From assembly GCF_002362315.1 (NCBI RefSeq), contig NZ_MTZV01000006.1:2108001-2172000 (forward strand): a stretch of 64,000 bases of DNA. The letters are read 5' to 3'. Shown here piece by piece: positions 33,975 through 43,598 of the stretch. Source of the stretch: Paraburkholderia acidicola. Lineage in GTDB: Bacteria > Pseudomonadota > Gammaproteobacteria > Burkholderiales > Burkholderiaceae. Position 1 is the first letter of the stretch, and each line of letters begins with the position of its first letter. The position numbers and the translations under genes were made by a program. The notes beneath the pieces were generated by a model, which worked only from the letters and a program-made list of their open reading frames with translations, had not been told where the DNA came from and did not search any database.

Positions 33975-36597
33975 ACCCACTGGCCTCGCGCTGGTTGCGG
34001 CGCTTGCCGCTGTCGTAGCGGGCGCCGCGGCTGTGCTCGCCTGCGGCCCGGATTTTCCGCTGCAACTACTCGACAATCGCGCCGGCACACTGAAAAGCAC
34101 GCCGGCTAATTCGTTTGCCTACGAGGCATCGCATCTGGTTTCGGCGAACGACGCATTGAAGGCTGTGGAGTCGCTCACCGGCAACGACAGTTCGCCCGAT
34201 ACGCCCGACAAGCCGATTCTCACCGCCGATCAGATGAAGACCGTGCAGGCGATGCGCGCACTCGGCAACGGCGACACGGCGTTCGCGCTCGGTGATGGTG
34301 TGCCGGATGCGGTGCGTCTGTACACCGCTGCGGCGGTCGATTACAAGGCGTCGAATGCAACAGTGCCGTCGTGTGATGCGGGTGCGGCAAGCACGGCAAG
34401 CGCAGGCGATCATGCCGCAGCTTCAACGCGATCTTCGACAAAGCGCGCCGCCAGTTGCCGAGCTGCCCAGAAGCGCGCGGAGTCCGACGCGGCAGCCGCC
34501 GGTGTACGCGCGCAGCAGCGCTTCCAGGCCGTACTCGATCTGCCACGCGCAAGCAGCGATCTACGTGTGGTCTGGGCCGCCTACATGCTCGGCAAGATGC
34601 ACGCCGACGCTTCAGCCGGTGCGGGCAACGATGCCACCGCAGAACGCGCGGCAGCCGTGCAGTCCTTCGCGCTCGCGCGTGCCCGGGCCCGCGATGGAGC
34701 ACGCGACCCCTGGGGGCTGGCGGTCGCGAGCTATGGTGAAGAGGCGCGCCTGTATCTGTATTCCGGTGGCATACGATGCGATGACAGCGATTTCGACAAC
34801 CGGACGGCCTGTGTCGATGCCATCGCGCCAGCGGACCTGAGCCGCGCCATCGCGTTGTACGCCGAACAGGCCGCGCGCGGTTCGACGAGCGGCCAGGTAT
34901 CGCTGATCGTGATCGCCGGATGGGCGCTCAGCAGTCCGGCGCGCGCGACCCGGTTAGTCGGCGATCCGCTGACTCCGCTGACGCAGCGGCTGCTGGTCGC
35001 CTACGGCCTCGCGCGTCTTGGTGATGTCGTGAAAGACGATCCGGCGAGCACGACCGATTTCTTCGCGAGACGTGACCTCAATGGACACAACGGCTATGCG
35101 GACACGGCCCGCGGCGACAAGGACGTGAAGGCCAACCCGGTGCTGACGGCGCTCGTCGCAGCGATCGAGAAGCAGGGCATCGAGCGGTCAGCGGGCGCGG
35201 ACCGGCTCGCGGCACTCGCGTATCGGCTCGGGCGCTACGACGTTGCGCAAACACTGATCGCACACGACGACAGTGCGCTCGCGAGCTGGGTGCGCGCGAA
35301 GCTCGCGCTGCGCAATGGCGATCTGACGGCGGCCGCGCAGGCCTATGCGCAGGCATCGAAAGCGTTCCCGCCGAACGATGCGAGTCTCGATAGCGGTAGC
35401 GCGGCGCTCGTCAAAGGCGAGCAGGGCGTGCTGACGCTTGCGCGTGGGCAGTATGCGGATGCATTGGACCAGCTCTACGCGGCCTCGCTGCGCAAGGAGA
35501 AGGCGAGCGGTGTCGACGACGTGTACCTTGGCAACGATGGCAGTGGAGTCGGTTACGCGGAAGATGCGGCTTACGTGGCCGAGCGCGTGCTGACAACCGA
35601 CGAACTGAAGTCGTGGATCGATGCGCATGTGCCGGCCAGTGCAGTTCCAGCACCACCGATACCGGCAAGCTCGATCAGCCTCGCCGGCGACCAGTACTAC
35701 CAGTGGCGCTTGCAGCACAGGCGGACGATGAACGACATGCTGCGCACGTTGCTGGCACGTCGTCTGGTGCGCGACGGGCGGGTCGATGAAGCCTTACCGT
35801 ACTTTCCCGCGGACAACGACCCGCGTTTTGTCGATATCGATTACCGCAATGACAAAGTCATCGTGACGCCATGGCAGGCGCGCACCTGGGCTGCTGCCTA
35901 TGGTGCCGCGTTGCACGATGCGCAGCATGCATGGCGCAGTACAACGCGAGCACAGGCATGGTTCACCGCCGCCACGCTCGCACGCACCCACGGCATGGAG
36001 ATCATGGGCTATGAACAGGAGCCGGACTTTGCGACCTTCGACGGCGCGTTCGACGGCGGCGCCGGACGCCGCAGCGCCTGGCAGCCCGCTGCCGATTCGT
36101 CTTCCGGGCCCGCCGCACCGCCTCCCGACACGCCAGCACAGCGCGCCGCCGCCGACCTGCCTGGCTCGTTCGTGACCGATGGCGAGCGGCAACGCTATGC
36201 ATCGAGCGAAGCAAAGCCCGACACGAGGTTTCACTATCGCGCAGTGGCCGCCGACGAAGCCCTCAACGCCGCGAACCTGTTGCCGCCGCGGTCACAGGCA
36301 TTTGCAACCGTGTTGTGCCACGGTGCGGCATTCGTGCGCTACGACGATGACCGCGCGAATGCGATCTACCAGCGCTACGTGAAAGAGGGGGCCGCCGTTC
36401 CATTCGCCGCGCATTTCGGCCGCGACTGTCCGGCGCCCGATTTTCGCGCGGCGAGCCGCTTTCCCTATGTGCAGGCGTGGCGCGCGACGCGCTACTGGGT
36501 GCATCGGTATCTGTATGTGCCGGTTGGCGTGGCGTTGCTCGGTATCGTGGGCGTGGGCTGGTGGTACCGGCGCGATCGGGCCCGACGGGCTGGTTGA
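33961..36597 (+). CDS. 878-aa CGPDFP lipoprotein-like protein, unknown function
   Basis: A GTG start overlaps the DUF3142 gene by 14 bases. The signal peptide GLALVAALAAVVAGAAAVLA ends at Cys in LACGPDFPLQLL, giving a lipoprotein or secreted protein beginning CGPDFP. The body (residues 150-560) is rich in helical Ala/Leu/Arg repeats that look TPR-like or solenoid (LPRASSDLRVVWAAYMLGKM, GQYADALDQLYAASLR, LALRNGDLTAAAQAYAQASK). The C-terminus has one membrane helix (YVPVGVALLGIVGVGWWYRR) and a basic tail. I know this protein only as the frequent neighbour of DUF3142 genes. Two anchors, a lipidated N-terminus and a C-terminal helix, are unusual. Confidence 0.75.
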   Translation: MSIRKPTGLALVAALAAVVAGAAAVLACGPDFPLQLLDNRAGTLKSTPANSFAYEASHLVSANDALKAVESLTGNDSSPDTPDKPILTADQMKTVQAMRALGNGDTAFALGDGVPDAVRLYTAAAVDYKASNATVPSCDAGAASTASAGDHAAASTRSSTKRAASCRAAQKRAESDAAAAGVRAQQRFQAVLDLPRASSDLRVVWAAYMLGKMHADASAGAGNDATAERAAAVQSFALARARARDGARDPWGLAVASYGEEARLYLYSGGIRCDDSDFDNRTACVDAIAPADLSRAIALYAEQAARGSTSGQVSLIVIAGWALSSPARATRLVGDPLTPLTQRLLVAYGLARLGDVVKDDPASTTDFFARRDLNGHNGYADTARGDKDVKANPVLTALVAAIEKQGIERSAGADRLAALAYRLGRYDVAQTLIAHDDSALASWVRAKLALRNGDLTAAAQAYAQASKAFPPNDASLDSGSAALVKGEQGVLTLARGQYADALDQLYAASLRKEKASGVDDVYLGNDGSGVGYAEDAAYVAERVLTTDELKSWIDAHVPASAVPAPPIPASSISLAGDQYYQWRLQHRRTMNDMLRTLLARRLVRDGRVDEALPYFPADNDPRFVDIDYRNDKVIVTPWQARTWAAAYGAALHDAQHAWRSTTRAQAWFTAATLARTHGMEIMGYEQEPDFATFDGAFDGGAGRRSAWQPAADSSSGPAAPPPDTPAQRAAADLPGSFVTDGERQRYASSEAKPDTRFHYRAVAADEALNAANLLPPRSQAFATVLCHGAAFVRYDDDRANAIYQRYVKEGAAVPFAAHFGRDCPAPDFRAASRFPYVQAWRATRYWVHRYLYVPVGVALLGIVGVGWWYRRDRARRAG

Positions 36598-36807
36598 GCA
36601 TGGCGTGCGTGTTTTGACGGAAAGTCCGGCAGCGCCGGTTTGCAGGCAGATCGATCAAGCGGTGCGACGCAAGACGTTCCCGAGGTTACCCCCGTATTGG
36701 CTGTTGCCTGCGCGGTGTATCCTCCGCACTAACGCCCTCGATAGTTAGAGAAATACTTCTCGGGCGTTGCTTAATTCACCCCACGGTCTTTGAGAGTTAT
36801 CCGGAAC

Positions 36808-38484
36808 ATGGCCAGCACGACATCCATCGGAAGCAACAAGAATCTGCCTGTCATGCTCGGCGGCGGCCGGCTGTCGCTCGGCAACCGCATCGTGCTGAGT
36901 TTCGGCACGCTGTTCGTGCTGTTGCTCGTGATGGCGGCGATTTCCTACAGCCGCCTGCGGGCGATCGACGAACAGGCTCATAGCATCGGCCGCGATTCGG
37001 TGCCGGGGCTCTATCTGTCGACCTCGCTGCGCGCGGCGGCGAACGTGAGCTACACGATGCTCGAACGGGCGGCGTTCGTCGACGGTACCGCGGACGATGC
37101 GAAACACGACCTCGATGGTGTGCCCGATGCCCTGCGGAACTTCGAGCAGTTGAGCAGCGACTATCAGGCGACCATCTACGACGAACAGGACCGCGAGCAG
37201 TTCCGCGCATTTCGCAGCGCCTACGACCAGTACGTGCCGCTCCTGAACGACGCGGTGCGCATTGCCCAGACATCGAAACCGGCAGCCCAGGCCGCGTTTG
37301 TGAAGCTCACACCGACGTGGAACGAAGTGATCCGCACGGCGAATGTGCTGGTCAAGCAGAACCGTGCAAGTGCCGACGAATCGGCGCAACAGATCCGCAG
37401 TTCGGTGACCGGCACCGAGATCACGCTCGCCACGGCGCTCGGCGTCATCCTGCTGATTTCGCTCGCCACCGGCTATGCGCTGCTCAAGGCGGTCACGGTG
37501 CCGATGGTGCAACTCGTGAAAGTGCACGACCGGATGCGTACCGGCGACCTGACGCAGCGGCTCGACTTGCGGCGCGACGACGAGTTCGGGCGTCTGGAAG
37601 ACGGCTTCAACCGTATGTCCGAAGAGCTGGCCAGCCTCGTTTCGCAGGCACAGAAGTCGTCGTTGCAGGTGACGACCTCGGTGGCGGAGATTGCGGCGAC
37701 ATCGAAGGAACAGCAAGCAACCGCAAGCGAAACCGCCGCGACCACCACCGAAATCGGTGCGACTTCGCGCGAGATTTTCGCGACTTCGCGCGATCTACTG
37801 CGCACGATGAACGAAGTGTCGAACGTTGCTGAGCAGTCGGCGTCGCTCGCGGGCGAAGGCCATACCGGTTTGTCGCGGATGGAAGACACGATGCGCAGCG
37901 TGATGGAAGCGGCCGGCTCGGTCAACGCGAAGCTCGCGATCCTCAACGAGAAAGCGATCAACATCAACCAGGTCGTCGCGACGATCACCAAGGTCGCGGA
38001 CCAGACCAACCTGCTGTCGCTGAACGCGGCGATCGAAGCCGAGAAGGCAGGCGAATATGGCCGCGGCTTCGCGGTCGTGGCGACTGAAATCCGCCGGCTT
38101 GCCGATCAGACCGCGGTGGCGACGTACGACATCGAGCAGACTGTGAAGGACATCCAGTCGGCGGTATCGGCCGGTGTGATGGGCATGGACAAGTTCTCCG
38201 AAGAGGTGCGGCGCGGTATGCGCGACGTGCATCAGGTGGGCGGCCAGCTGTCGCAGATCATCACCGAAGTACAGACGCTCGCACCGCGCTTCCAGATGGT
38301 CAACGAAGGCATGCAGACCCAGGCGAGCGGCGCCGAGCAGATTACCCAGGCGCTGTCGCAACTGTCGGAGGCCGCGCAGCAGACTGCGGAGTCGTTGCGC
38401 CAGTCGTCGCAGGCCATCGACGACCTCACACTGGTCGCGAACCAGCTGCGCACGGGTGTGTCGCGCTTCAAGATCGAGGCCTGA
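36808..38484 (+). CDS. wspA: methyl-accepting chemotaxis receptor WspA
   Basis: This 558-residue inner-membrane receptor has transmembrane helices near residues 29-50 and 216-236, flanking a helical periplasmic sensor of about 165 residues. A HAMP linker (HDRMRTGDLTQRLDLRRDDE) and a signalling coiled coil follow, with hairpin tip EAEKAGEYGRGFAVVATEIR. It lacks the NWETF-type tail that tethers CheR, and is adjacent to its own CheR/CheB. WspA senses surface contact or envelope stress in Pseudomonas. The ATG at 36808 was preferred to a TTG 18 bases upstream. It heads the wsp operon. Confidence 0.92.
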   Translation: MASTTSIGSNKNLPVMLGGGRLSLGNRIVLSFGTLFVLLLVMAAISYSRLRAIDEQAHSIGRDSVPGLYLSTSLRAAANVSYTMLERAAFVDGTADDAKHDLDGVPDALRNFEQLSSDYQATIYDEQDREQFRAFRSAYDQYVPLLNDAVRIAQTSKPAAQAAFVKLTPTWNEVIRTANVLVKQNRASADESAQQIRSSVTGTEITLATALGVILLISLATGYALLKAVTVPMVQLVKVHDRMRTGDLTQRLDLRRDDEFGRLEDGFNRMSEELASLVSQAQKSSLQVTTSVAEIAATSKEQQATASETAATTTEIGATSREIFATSRDLLRTMNEVSNVAEQSASLAGEGHTGLSRMEDTMRSVMEAAGSVNAKLAILNEKAININQVVATITKVADQTNLLSLNAAIEAEKAGEYGRGFAVVATEIRRLADQTAVATYDIEQTVKDIQSAVSAGVMGMDKFSEEVRRGMRDVHQVGGQLSQIITEVQTLAPRFQMVNEGMQTQASGAEQITQALSQLSEAAQQTAESLRQSSQAIDDLTLVANQLRTGVSRFKIEA

Positions 38485-38538
38485 CTCAAGGGCTAATTCA
38501 AGGGCTGACACTCGCACCGGACCGCGCAGGCAATCGCG

Positions 38539-39033
38539 ATGCTCTTTCTCCAGTTCGAACTCGACGGCGACCGCTACGCACTCGATGCGGCCACGATCGT
38601 TCAGGTGCTCGCCTACACGCAGGTGCGGCCGCTTCCCGGCACGCCCGCGTGGATCGCGGGCGTGATCGAGCACGGCGGTGCACCGGTGCCGGTGATCGAC
38701 GTGGCACGGCTGGCGCTTGGCCGTGCGGCGCGTGCGTTGCGTTCTACGCGTCTGGTGCTGGTGCGTTATCGCAGCGGTGTATCGCTGAATGAAGATGATG
38801 CCGGGCATCTGCTCGGCCTGATCCTCGAGCGCGCGACACGTACGCAACGAATCGAGCGTGAGCGTTTCGCCGACAGCGGTGTCGCGACGCCCCATGCGCG
38901 CTGGCTCGGCCCCGTTGCAAGCGATGCCGAAGGGCTCGTGCAATGGGTCGATGTCGAAGAGATGCTCGACGATGAAACCCGCGCACTGCTGTTCCCGGCC
39001 GCACCCGTTGTAGCAGTGAGCGCCCGCACGTGA
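38539..39033 (+). CDS. wspB: CheW-like adaptor WspB
   Basis: This 164-residue CheW-domain protein couples the receptor to the kinase. It reads MLFLQFELDGDRYALDAATI, then VLAYTQVRPLPGTPAWIAGV (the receptor-binding RxxP..P.wi.Gv strand) and GGAPVPVIDVARLALG (beta-barrel core). It is the first of two CheW proteins in the operon. Its stop overlaps the wspC start (TGATG). Confidence 0.92.
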   Translation: MLFLQFELDGDRYALDAATIVQVLAYTQVRPLPGTPAWIAGVIEHGGAPVPVIDVARLALGRAARALRSTRLVLVRYRSGVSLNEDDAGHLLGLILERATRTQRIERERFADSGVATPHARWLGPVASDAEGLVQWVDVEEMLDDETRALLFPAAPVVAVSART

Positions 39034-40433
39034 TGACACCCATGACCTTCGCTGACCCGCGCTTCGTCAACTGGCTCTCGTCCGAGACGGGCATCGATGC
39101 GTCGTCGCTCGGTGTCAACGCATTCGGCCGCGCGGTGCTCGAACGCGTGCGCGCAACCCAGCACGACGAGCTGCCCGAAGACGTCGCACTCGATGCGTAC
39201 TGGCTCCTGCTGAACCTCTCGCCCGAGGAGCGCCAGGCGCTTGTCGAATCGCTGGTCGTGCCGGAGACCTGGTTTTTCCGCGAGCGCGAGGCGTTTGCCG
39301 CGCTCGTGCGGCTCGCGCATGAACGGCTCGCCAGTGCGCCGGCGCGCGTGTTGCGCGTCTTGAGTGCGCCGTGTTCGAGCGGCGAGGAACCATATTCGGC
39401 GGCGATGGCGTTGCTCGATGCCGGTATCGACCCGGCGCGTTTCATCGTCGATGCAGTCGATATCAGTGGGCAGGCGATCGAGCGTGCACAGCGTGCGGTG
39501 TACGGGCGCAATTCGTTTCGCGGGCACGCACTCGAATTTCGCGCCCGCCACTTCGATGAAACTGCCGAAGGCTGGCAGTTGCACGAGCGTGTGCAGAGGA
39601 CGGTGCAATTCACGCAAGGCAATCTGTTCGGGCCTTCGCAGCGCGCGGATATTCGCTACGATTTTATTTTTTGCCGCAACGTGCTGATCTACTTTTACCG
39701 CGATGCGCAGGACCGTGCGATCCGTCTGCTCGATGCGCAACTCGCGGACGGCGGCACGATCTTCGTCGGCCCCGCCGAAACCGGTCTGATGATGCGTCAT
39801 GCGCTGACGTCCGCACGTATTCCGCTAGCGTTCGCATTTCAGCGCATGCCGGCTGATGAGAAGAACCTGATTGGTGGGACCACGCGGGCGGACCAGTGGT
39901 TTGCGCTGTCCGCGGGTGCGCCCGATGACGGTGCTGTGCAGTCGCTCGTGCCTATTGCGCGGACAACGACGTTGAAGCCGGTCACCGCACGCCCGGCACC
40001 GCCGCCCTTTGCCGCATCGCGTCCGTCAGAGATTGCCGCGCGTAGTGCCGCGGCCAGGGCCTCTGCGCCGCGTGCATCTACATCTGCGCCTGCATCGTCC
40101 GGGCTCGCCGAAGCGCATCGACTGGCCGATGCCGGTTTGCTCGGCGAGGCAGAGCGTCTGGTGCGTACTTTCATCGACGGTCACCAGCCCGAGGCGGAGG
40201 CGTTCTATCTGCTCGGCCTGATCGCCGATGCGCGTGGCGAAGGCACACAGGCTGTCGATTTCTATCGCAAGGCGCTCTATCTCGCGCCCGCTCACTATGA
40301 AGCGTTAACGCATCTTGCCGTACTGCTCGACGTGAGCGGCGACACCGCTGGCGCACAGCAGATGACGCTGCGCGCCCAGCGCGCGATGGCGCGGATGTCG
40401 ACGCGCGAATCGGGTCGCGCGGATCCATCATGA
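39033..40433 (+). CDS. wspC: CheR-type methyltransferase with C-terminal TPR, WspC
   Basis: This 466-residue SAM-dependent glutamate methyltransferase methylates WspA. The CheR N-domain has VVPETWFFREREAFAALVRL. The SAM site is VLSAPCSSGEEPYSAAMALL, and RYDFIFCRNVLIYFYRDAQD closes the catalytic fold. After an Ala/Pro/Ser linker (residues 310-350), a TPR-like pair occupies the end (AFYLLGLIADARGEGTQAVD, YRKALYLAPAHYEALTHLAV). This architecture is diagnostic of WspC rather than flagellar CheR. ATG 39033 overlaps the wspB stop; GTG 39030 is an alternative. Confidence 0.93.
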   Translation: MTPMTFADPRFVNWLSSETGIDASSLGVNAFGRAVLERVRATQHDELPEDVALDAYWLLLNLSPEERQALVESLVVPETWFFREREAFAALVRLAHERLASAPARVLRVLSAPCSSGEEPYSAAMALLDAGIDPARFIVDAVDISGQAIERAQRAVYGRNSFRGHALEFRARHFDETAEGWQLHERVQRTVQFTQGNLFGPSQRADIRYDFIFCRNVLIYFYRDAQDRAIRLLDAQLADGGTIFVGPAETGLMMRHALTSARIPLAFAFQRMPADEKNLIGGTTRADQWFALSAGAPDDGAVQSLVPIARTTTLKPVTARPAPPPFAASRPSEIAARSAAARASAPRASTSAPASSGLAEAHRLADAGLLGEAERLVRTFIDGHQPEAEAFYLLGLIADARGEGTQAVDFYRKALYLAPAHYEALTHLAVLLDVSGDTAGAQQMTLRAQRAMARMSTRESGRADPS

Positions 40434-40440
40434 GGAACGC

Positions 40441-41199
40441 ATGATTCACGTCGCCACCGACAACGTGTGGACCACCGCGCCCGTCGACGATTGCTGGAAT
40501 CGCATCGGTTCGCGCGGCGATGGTTCGTGCCCGCGTCTCGCCGAGCATGCGCGTTGCCTGAACTGCCCGGTGTTCGAACGCGGCGCGGCGTTGCTGCTCG
40601 ATCGTCCGCTCGATGATGCGGCTAGCCTGCCGCATGTTTCGCATCCGTCCGCGCAGGCTGCATCGTCGGCGTCGCGAGAACTTGCTGCACGAGCCCTCGC
40701 CGCTCACGACCGCGCTGACCTTGCCGACATCGACCGCGCATCGCTTGAGGCCGCCCTCGTGTTTCGCGTCGCGGACGAATGGCTCGCACTGCCGGCCGCC
40801 GCATTGCGCCAGGTCGACGAGCCACGGCCGATTCATTCGTTGCCGCATCGACGCAATCGGGTGGTGCTCGGCCTCGTCAACATTCGCGGTGCGCTCACGG
40901 TTGCTGCGTCGCTCGGTGAGCTGCTGAATCTCGATCGCAATGGCCCCGCGCGGCACGCGAATCGCACTGTCTATGCGCGCATGCTGGTCGCGACGCATCG
41001 CGGCGAACCGGCTGCATTTCCCGTCGATGAAGTGGAAGGTGTCGTGCGCTTTGCGACATCGGCGGTGATGCCGGTCCCGACGACGCTTGCGCATGCAACC
41101 GCATCGCACGCACGCGGCGTACTCGCGTGGCGCGACACGACGATCGGCCTGCTGGATACGGCACGCGTATTCGAGTCGCTAGCGAGGAGCCTGCGATGA
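40441..41199 (+). CDS. wspD: CheW-like adaptor WspD
   Basis: This 252-residue CheW protein has the extended N-terminal arm found in WspD, with a Cys-rich patch (LAEHARCLNCPVFERGA). The CheW domain starts near residue 95 (ALVFRVADEWLALPAAAL) and includes VDEPRPIHSLPHRRNRVVLG and GLVNIRGALTVAASLGELL. Local AGGA lies just before the ATG. It overlaps wspE by 4 bases. Two CheW adaptors with different receptor contacts are normal for Wsp. Confidence 0.9.
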   Translation: MIHVATDNVWTTAPVDDCWNRIGSRGDGSCPRLAEHARCLNCPVFERGAALLLDRPLDDAASLPHVSHPSAQAASSASRELAARALAAHDRADLADIDRASLEAALVFRVADEWLALPAAALRQVDEPRPIHSLPHRRNRVVLGLVNIRGALTVAASLGELLNLDRNGPARHANRTVYARMLVATHRGEPAAFPVDEVEGVVRFATSAVMPVPTTLAHATASHARGVLAWRDTTIGLLDTARVFESLARSLR

Positions 41200-43598
41200 G
41201 CAGCACCGACGATCCGGGCCGCCTGTCGTTGCTCGAATTGTTCCGCGAAGAGGCGCAGGTGCAAACGCGCGTGCTTTCCGACGGACTGCTGCAGCTCGAA
41301 CATGCGCCAACCGATGCTGCCGCGCTCGAAGCGTGCATGCGGGCCGCGCATTCGTTGAAGGGCGCGGCACGTATTGTCGGCCTACCGGATGGCGTCGACG
41401 TTGCGAACATGATGGAGGAATGCTTCGTCGCCGCGCAACGTGGCGAGCTGGTGCTGACCGCGCAACATATCGACGAACTGCTGCGCGGCGCCGACATGCT
41501 GCTGCGTATCGGCGAAGCAAGCCCCCCGGTGCCGGTACTGCGCGACGAAGTCGACGCATGGGTGGCGGGTCTGGCGGCGTTCGGCGCCCAGCCGGTAGCG
41601 CCGGTCGGCGTCAACTTCAACTTCAGCGAGCCAGACGAAGCATCGAGTGCCGACGACGATGCGACCTTGCGCACCGCGCTTGCACTGCTCAATGCGCATG
41701 CGGCCGCACAGCCGGACGCGCGCCTGGCCTCGCAGCAGCCGGTTGCATCGTTAGCCGTGCAGCCGCCCACGCGCGCAGACTACCGGGTCGCTAGCGATGA
41801 GAGCGCACCAGCCGCCGCCGAAGTGCCCATCGCGCATATCAACACGACTCGCGATCCGCATCGCATGCTGCGCGTGCGCGCGGACAGTCTCGACCGGTTG
41901 CTGAGTTTGTCGGGCGAATCGCTGGTTGAAGCGCGCTGGCTCAAACCGTTCGCCGAATCGATGCTGCGCGTGAAACGCACGCAGCGTGACGCTGCCCGTT
42001 CGCTCGATACGTTCTACGAGACGCTTGCGGAGCGTCTCGATGCCGACGCGCTTGCCGCACTGAACCGCGTGCGTGAAACGCTCGGCAACATGCAGCAGCT
42101 GCTTGGTGCTCGCATCGATGAACTCGACCGGTTCGATCGTCGTAGCACCCATCTTGCGCAGCAGCTCTACGACGAAGCGCTGCAATCGCGGATGCGGCCG
42201 TTCGGCGATGCGGCGCACGCGTACCCACGCATCGTGCGCGATCTCGCGCGTTCGCTTGGCAAGCGTGTGCGCTTCTCGGTGGTTGGTGAGTCGACCCAGG
42301 TCGATCGCGACATTCTCGACATGCTCGACGCGCCGCTTGGGCATCTGCTGCGCAACGCGCTCGATCACGGTATCGAAACGCCCGATGTGCGCACGGCCCA
42401 CGGCAAGCCTGCCGAGGCGACCGTGACGCTCGAAGCGCGGCATAGCGCCGGCAAGCTGCTGATTTCCGTCAGCGACGATGGCGCCGGCATCGATCTCGAC
42501 AGCGTGCGGGCGGCGGTTGTGCGCCGTCGTCTCGCCGACGACGATACGGCCGCGCGCCTGACCGATCACGAGTTGCTCGAATTCCTGCTACTGCCCGGTT
42601 TCTCGATGCGCGAGCGTGTCACCGACGTATCGGGGCGCGGTGTCGGTCTCGATGCCGTTCACGAAATGGTCAAGGCCGTGCGCGGCACGGTGCGCATCCA
42701 CAACGAACCCGGCCGCGGCGCGCGCTTCGTGCTGCAACTGCCGCTCACGTTGTCGGTGATCCGCAGCCTGCTGGTCGAGGTCGGCGGCGAAGCATATGCG
42801 TTTCCGCTTGCCCATGTGCGACGCACACTCGAACTCACGCGCAACGACATCGATATGCTCGAAGGGCAGCAGCACTTTGCGTTCGAAGGCAAGCCGATTG
42901 GCCTCGTCACCGCGCATCAATTACTCGGTACACCGGTGTCGGATGACACGCGCGCCGGCGTCGCGGTTGTCGTGATCGGTGACGAGCGCGAACTGTGCGG
43001 CATCGCGGTGGACCGTTTTCTCGGCGAGCGCATGCTGGTAGTGCAGCCGCTCGATAGCCGGCTCGGCAAGGTCAAGGATATTGCCGCGGGCGCGCTGATG
43101 GAAAACGGCGAAGCGGTGCTGATTGTCGATGTCGAAGACCTGCTGCGCTCGGTGGACAAGCTCGTGCGCGGCGGTCAGCTCGACAAGGTGCGGCGCGCGC
43201 AGGGCACGGCGGTCGAAACGCGCAAGCACGTGCTGGTGGTCGAGGATTCGCTGACAGTACGCGAGCTCGAGCGCAAGCTGCTGGAAAAGCGCGGCTACCT
43301 GGTAACGGTTGCAGTGGACGGTATGGATGGCTGGAATGCGTTGCGTAATGCAGAGTTCGATCTGGTGGTGACCGATATCGATATGCCGCGCATCGACGGT
43401 ATCGAACTCGTGACGTTGATCCGGCGCGATGCGGCGCTCAAGTCGCTGCCGGTGATGATCGTGTCGTACAAGGATCGCGAGGAGGATCGCCGCCGCGGGC
43501 TCGATGCGGGCGCGGACTACTATCTTGCGAAAGGCAGTTTTCACGACGAAGCGCTGCTCGACGCAGTGCGCGATCTGATCGGAGAAGCCCGTTCATGA
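41196..43598 (+). CDS. wspE: hybrid CheA histidine kinase / response regulator WspE
   Basis: This 800-residue cytoplasmic kinase has an Hpt domain with His52 in RAAHSLKGAARIVG and an Ala/Gln-rich linker. The CheA dimerisation and kinase parts follow, with N-box LLRNALDHGIETPDV, G1 VSDDGAGIDLDSVRAA and G2 GRGVGLDAVHEMV. A CheW-like domain (IRSLLVEVGGEAYAFPLAHV) and a C-terminal receiver complete it, with Asp727 in VVTDIDMPRIDG. The phosphate should pass to WspR and WspF. ATG 41196 overlaps wspD by 4 bases. Confidence 0.94.
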   Translation: MSSTDDPGRLSLLELFREEAQVQTRVLSDGLLQLEHAPTDAAALEACMRAAHSLKGAARIVGLPDGVDVANMMEECFVAAQRGELVLTAQHIDELLRGADMLLRIGEASPPVPVLRDEVDAWVAGLAAFGAQPVAPVGVNFNFSEPDEASSADDDATLRTALALLNAHAAAQPDARLASQQPVASLAVQPPTRADYRVASDESAPAAAEVPIAHINTTRDPHRMLRVRADSLDRLLSLSGESLVEARWLKPFAESMLRVKRTQRDAARSLDTFYETLAERLDADALAALNRVRETLGNMQQLLGARIDELDRFDRRSTHLAQQLYDEALQSRMRPFGDAAHAYPRIVRDLARSLGKRVRFSVVGESTQVDRDILDMLDAPLGHLLRNALDHGIETPDVRTAHGKPAEATVTLEARHSAGKLLISVSDDGAGIDLDSVRAAVVRRRLADDDTAARLTDHELLEFLLLPGFSMRERVTDVSGRGVGLDAVHEMVKAVRGTVRIHNEPGRGARFVLQLPLTLSVIRSLLVEVGGEAYAFPLAHVRRTLELTRNDIDMLEGQQHFAFEGKPIGLVTAHQLLGTPVSDDTRAGVAVVVIGDERELCGIAVDRFLGERMLVVQPLDSRLGKVKDIAAGALMENGEAVLIVDVEDLLRSVDKLVRGGQLDKVRRAQGTAVETRKHVLVVEDSLTVRELERKLLEKRGYLVTVAVDGMDGWNALRNAEFDLVVTDIDMPRIDGIELVTLIRRDAALKSLPVMIVSYKDREEDRRRGLDAGADYYLAKGSFHDEALLDAVRDLIGEARS

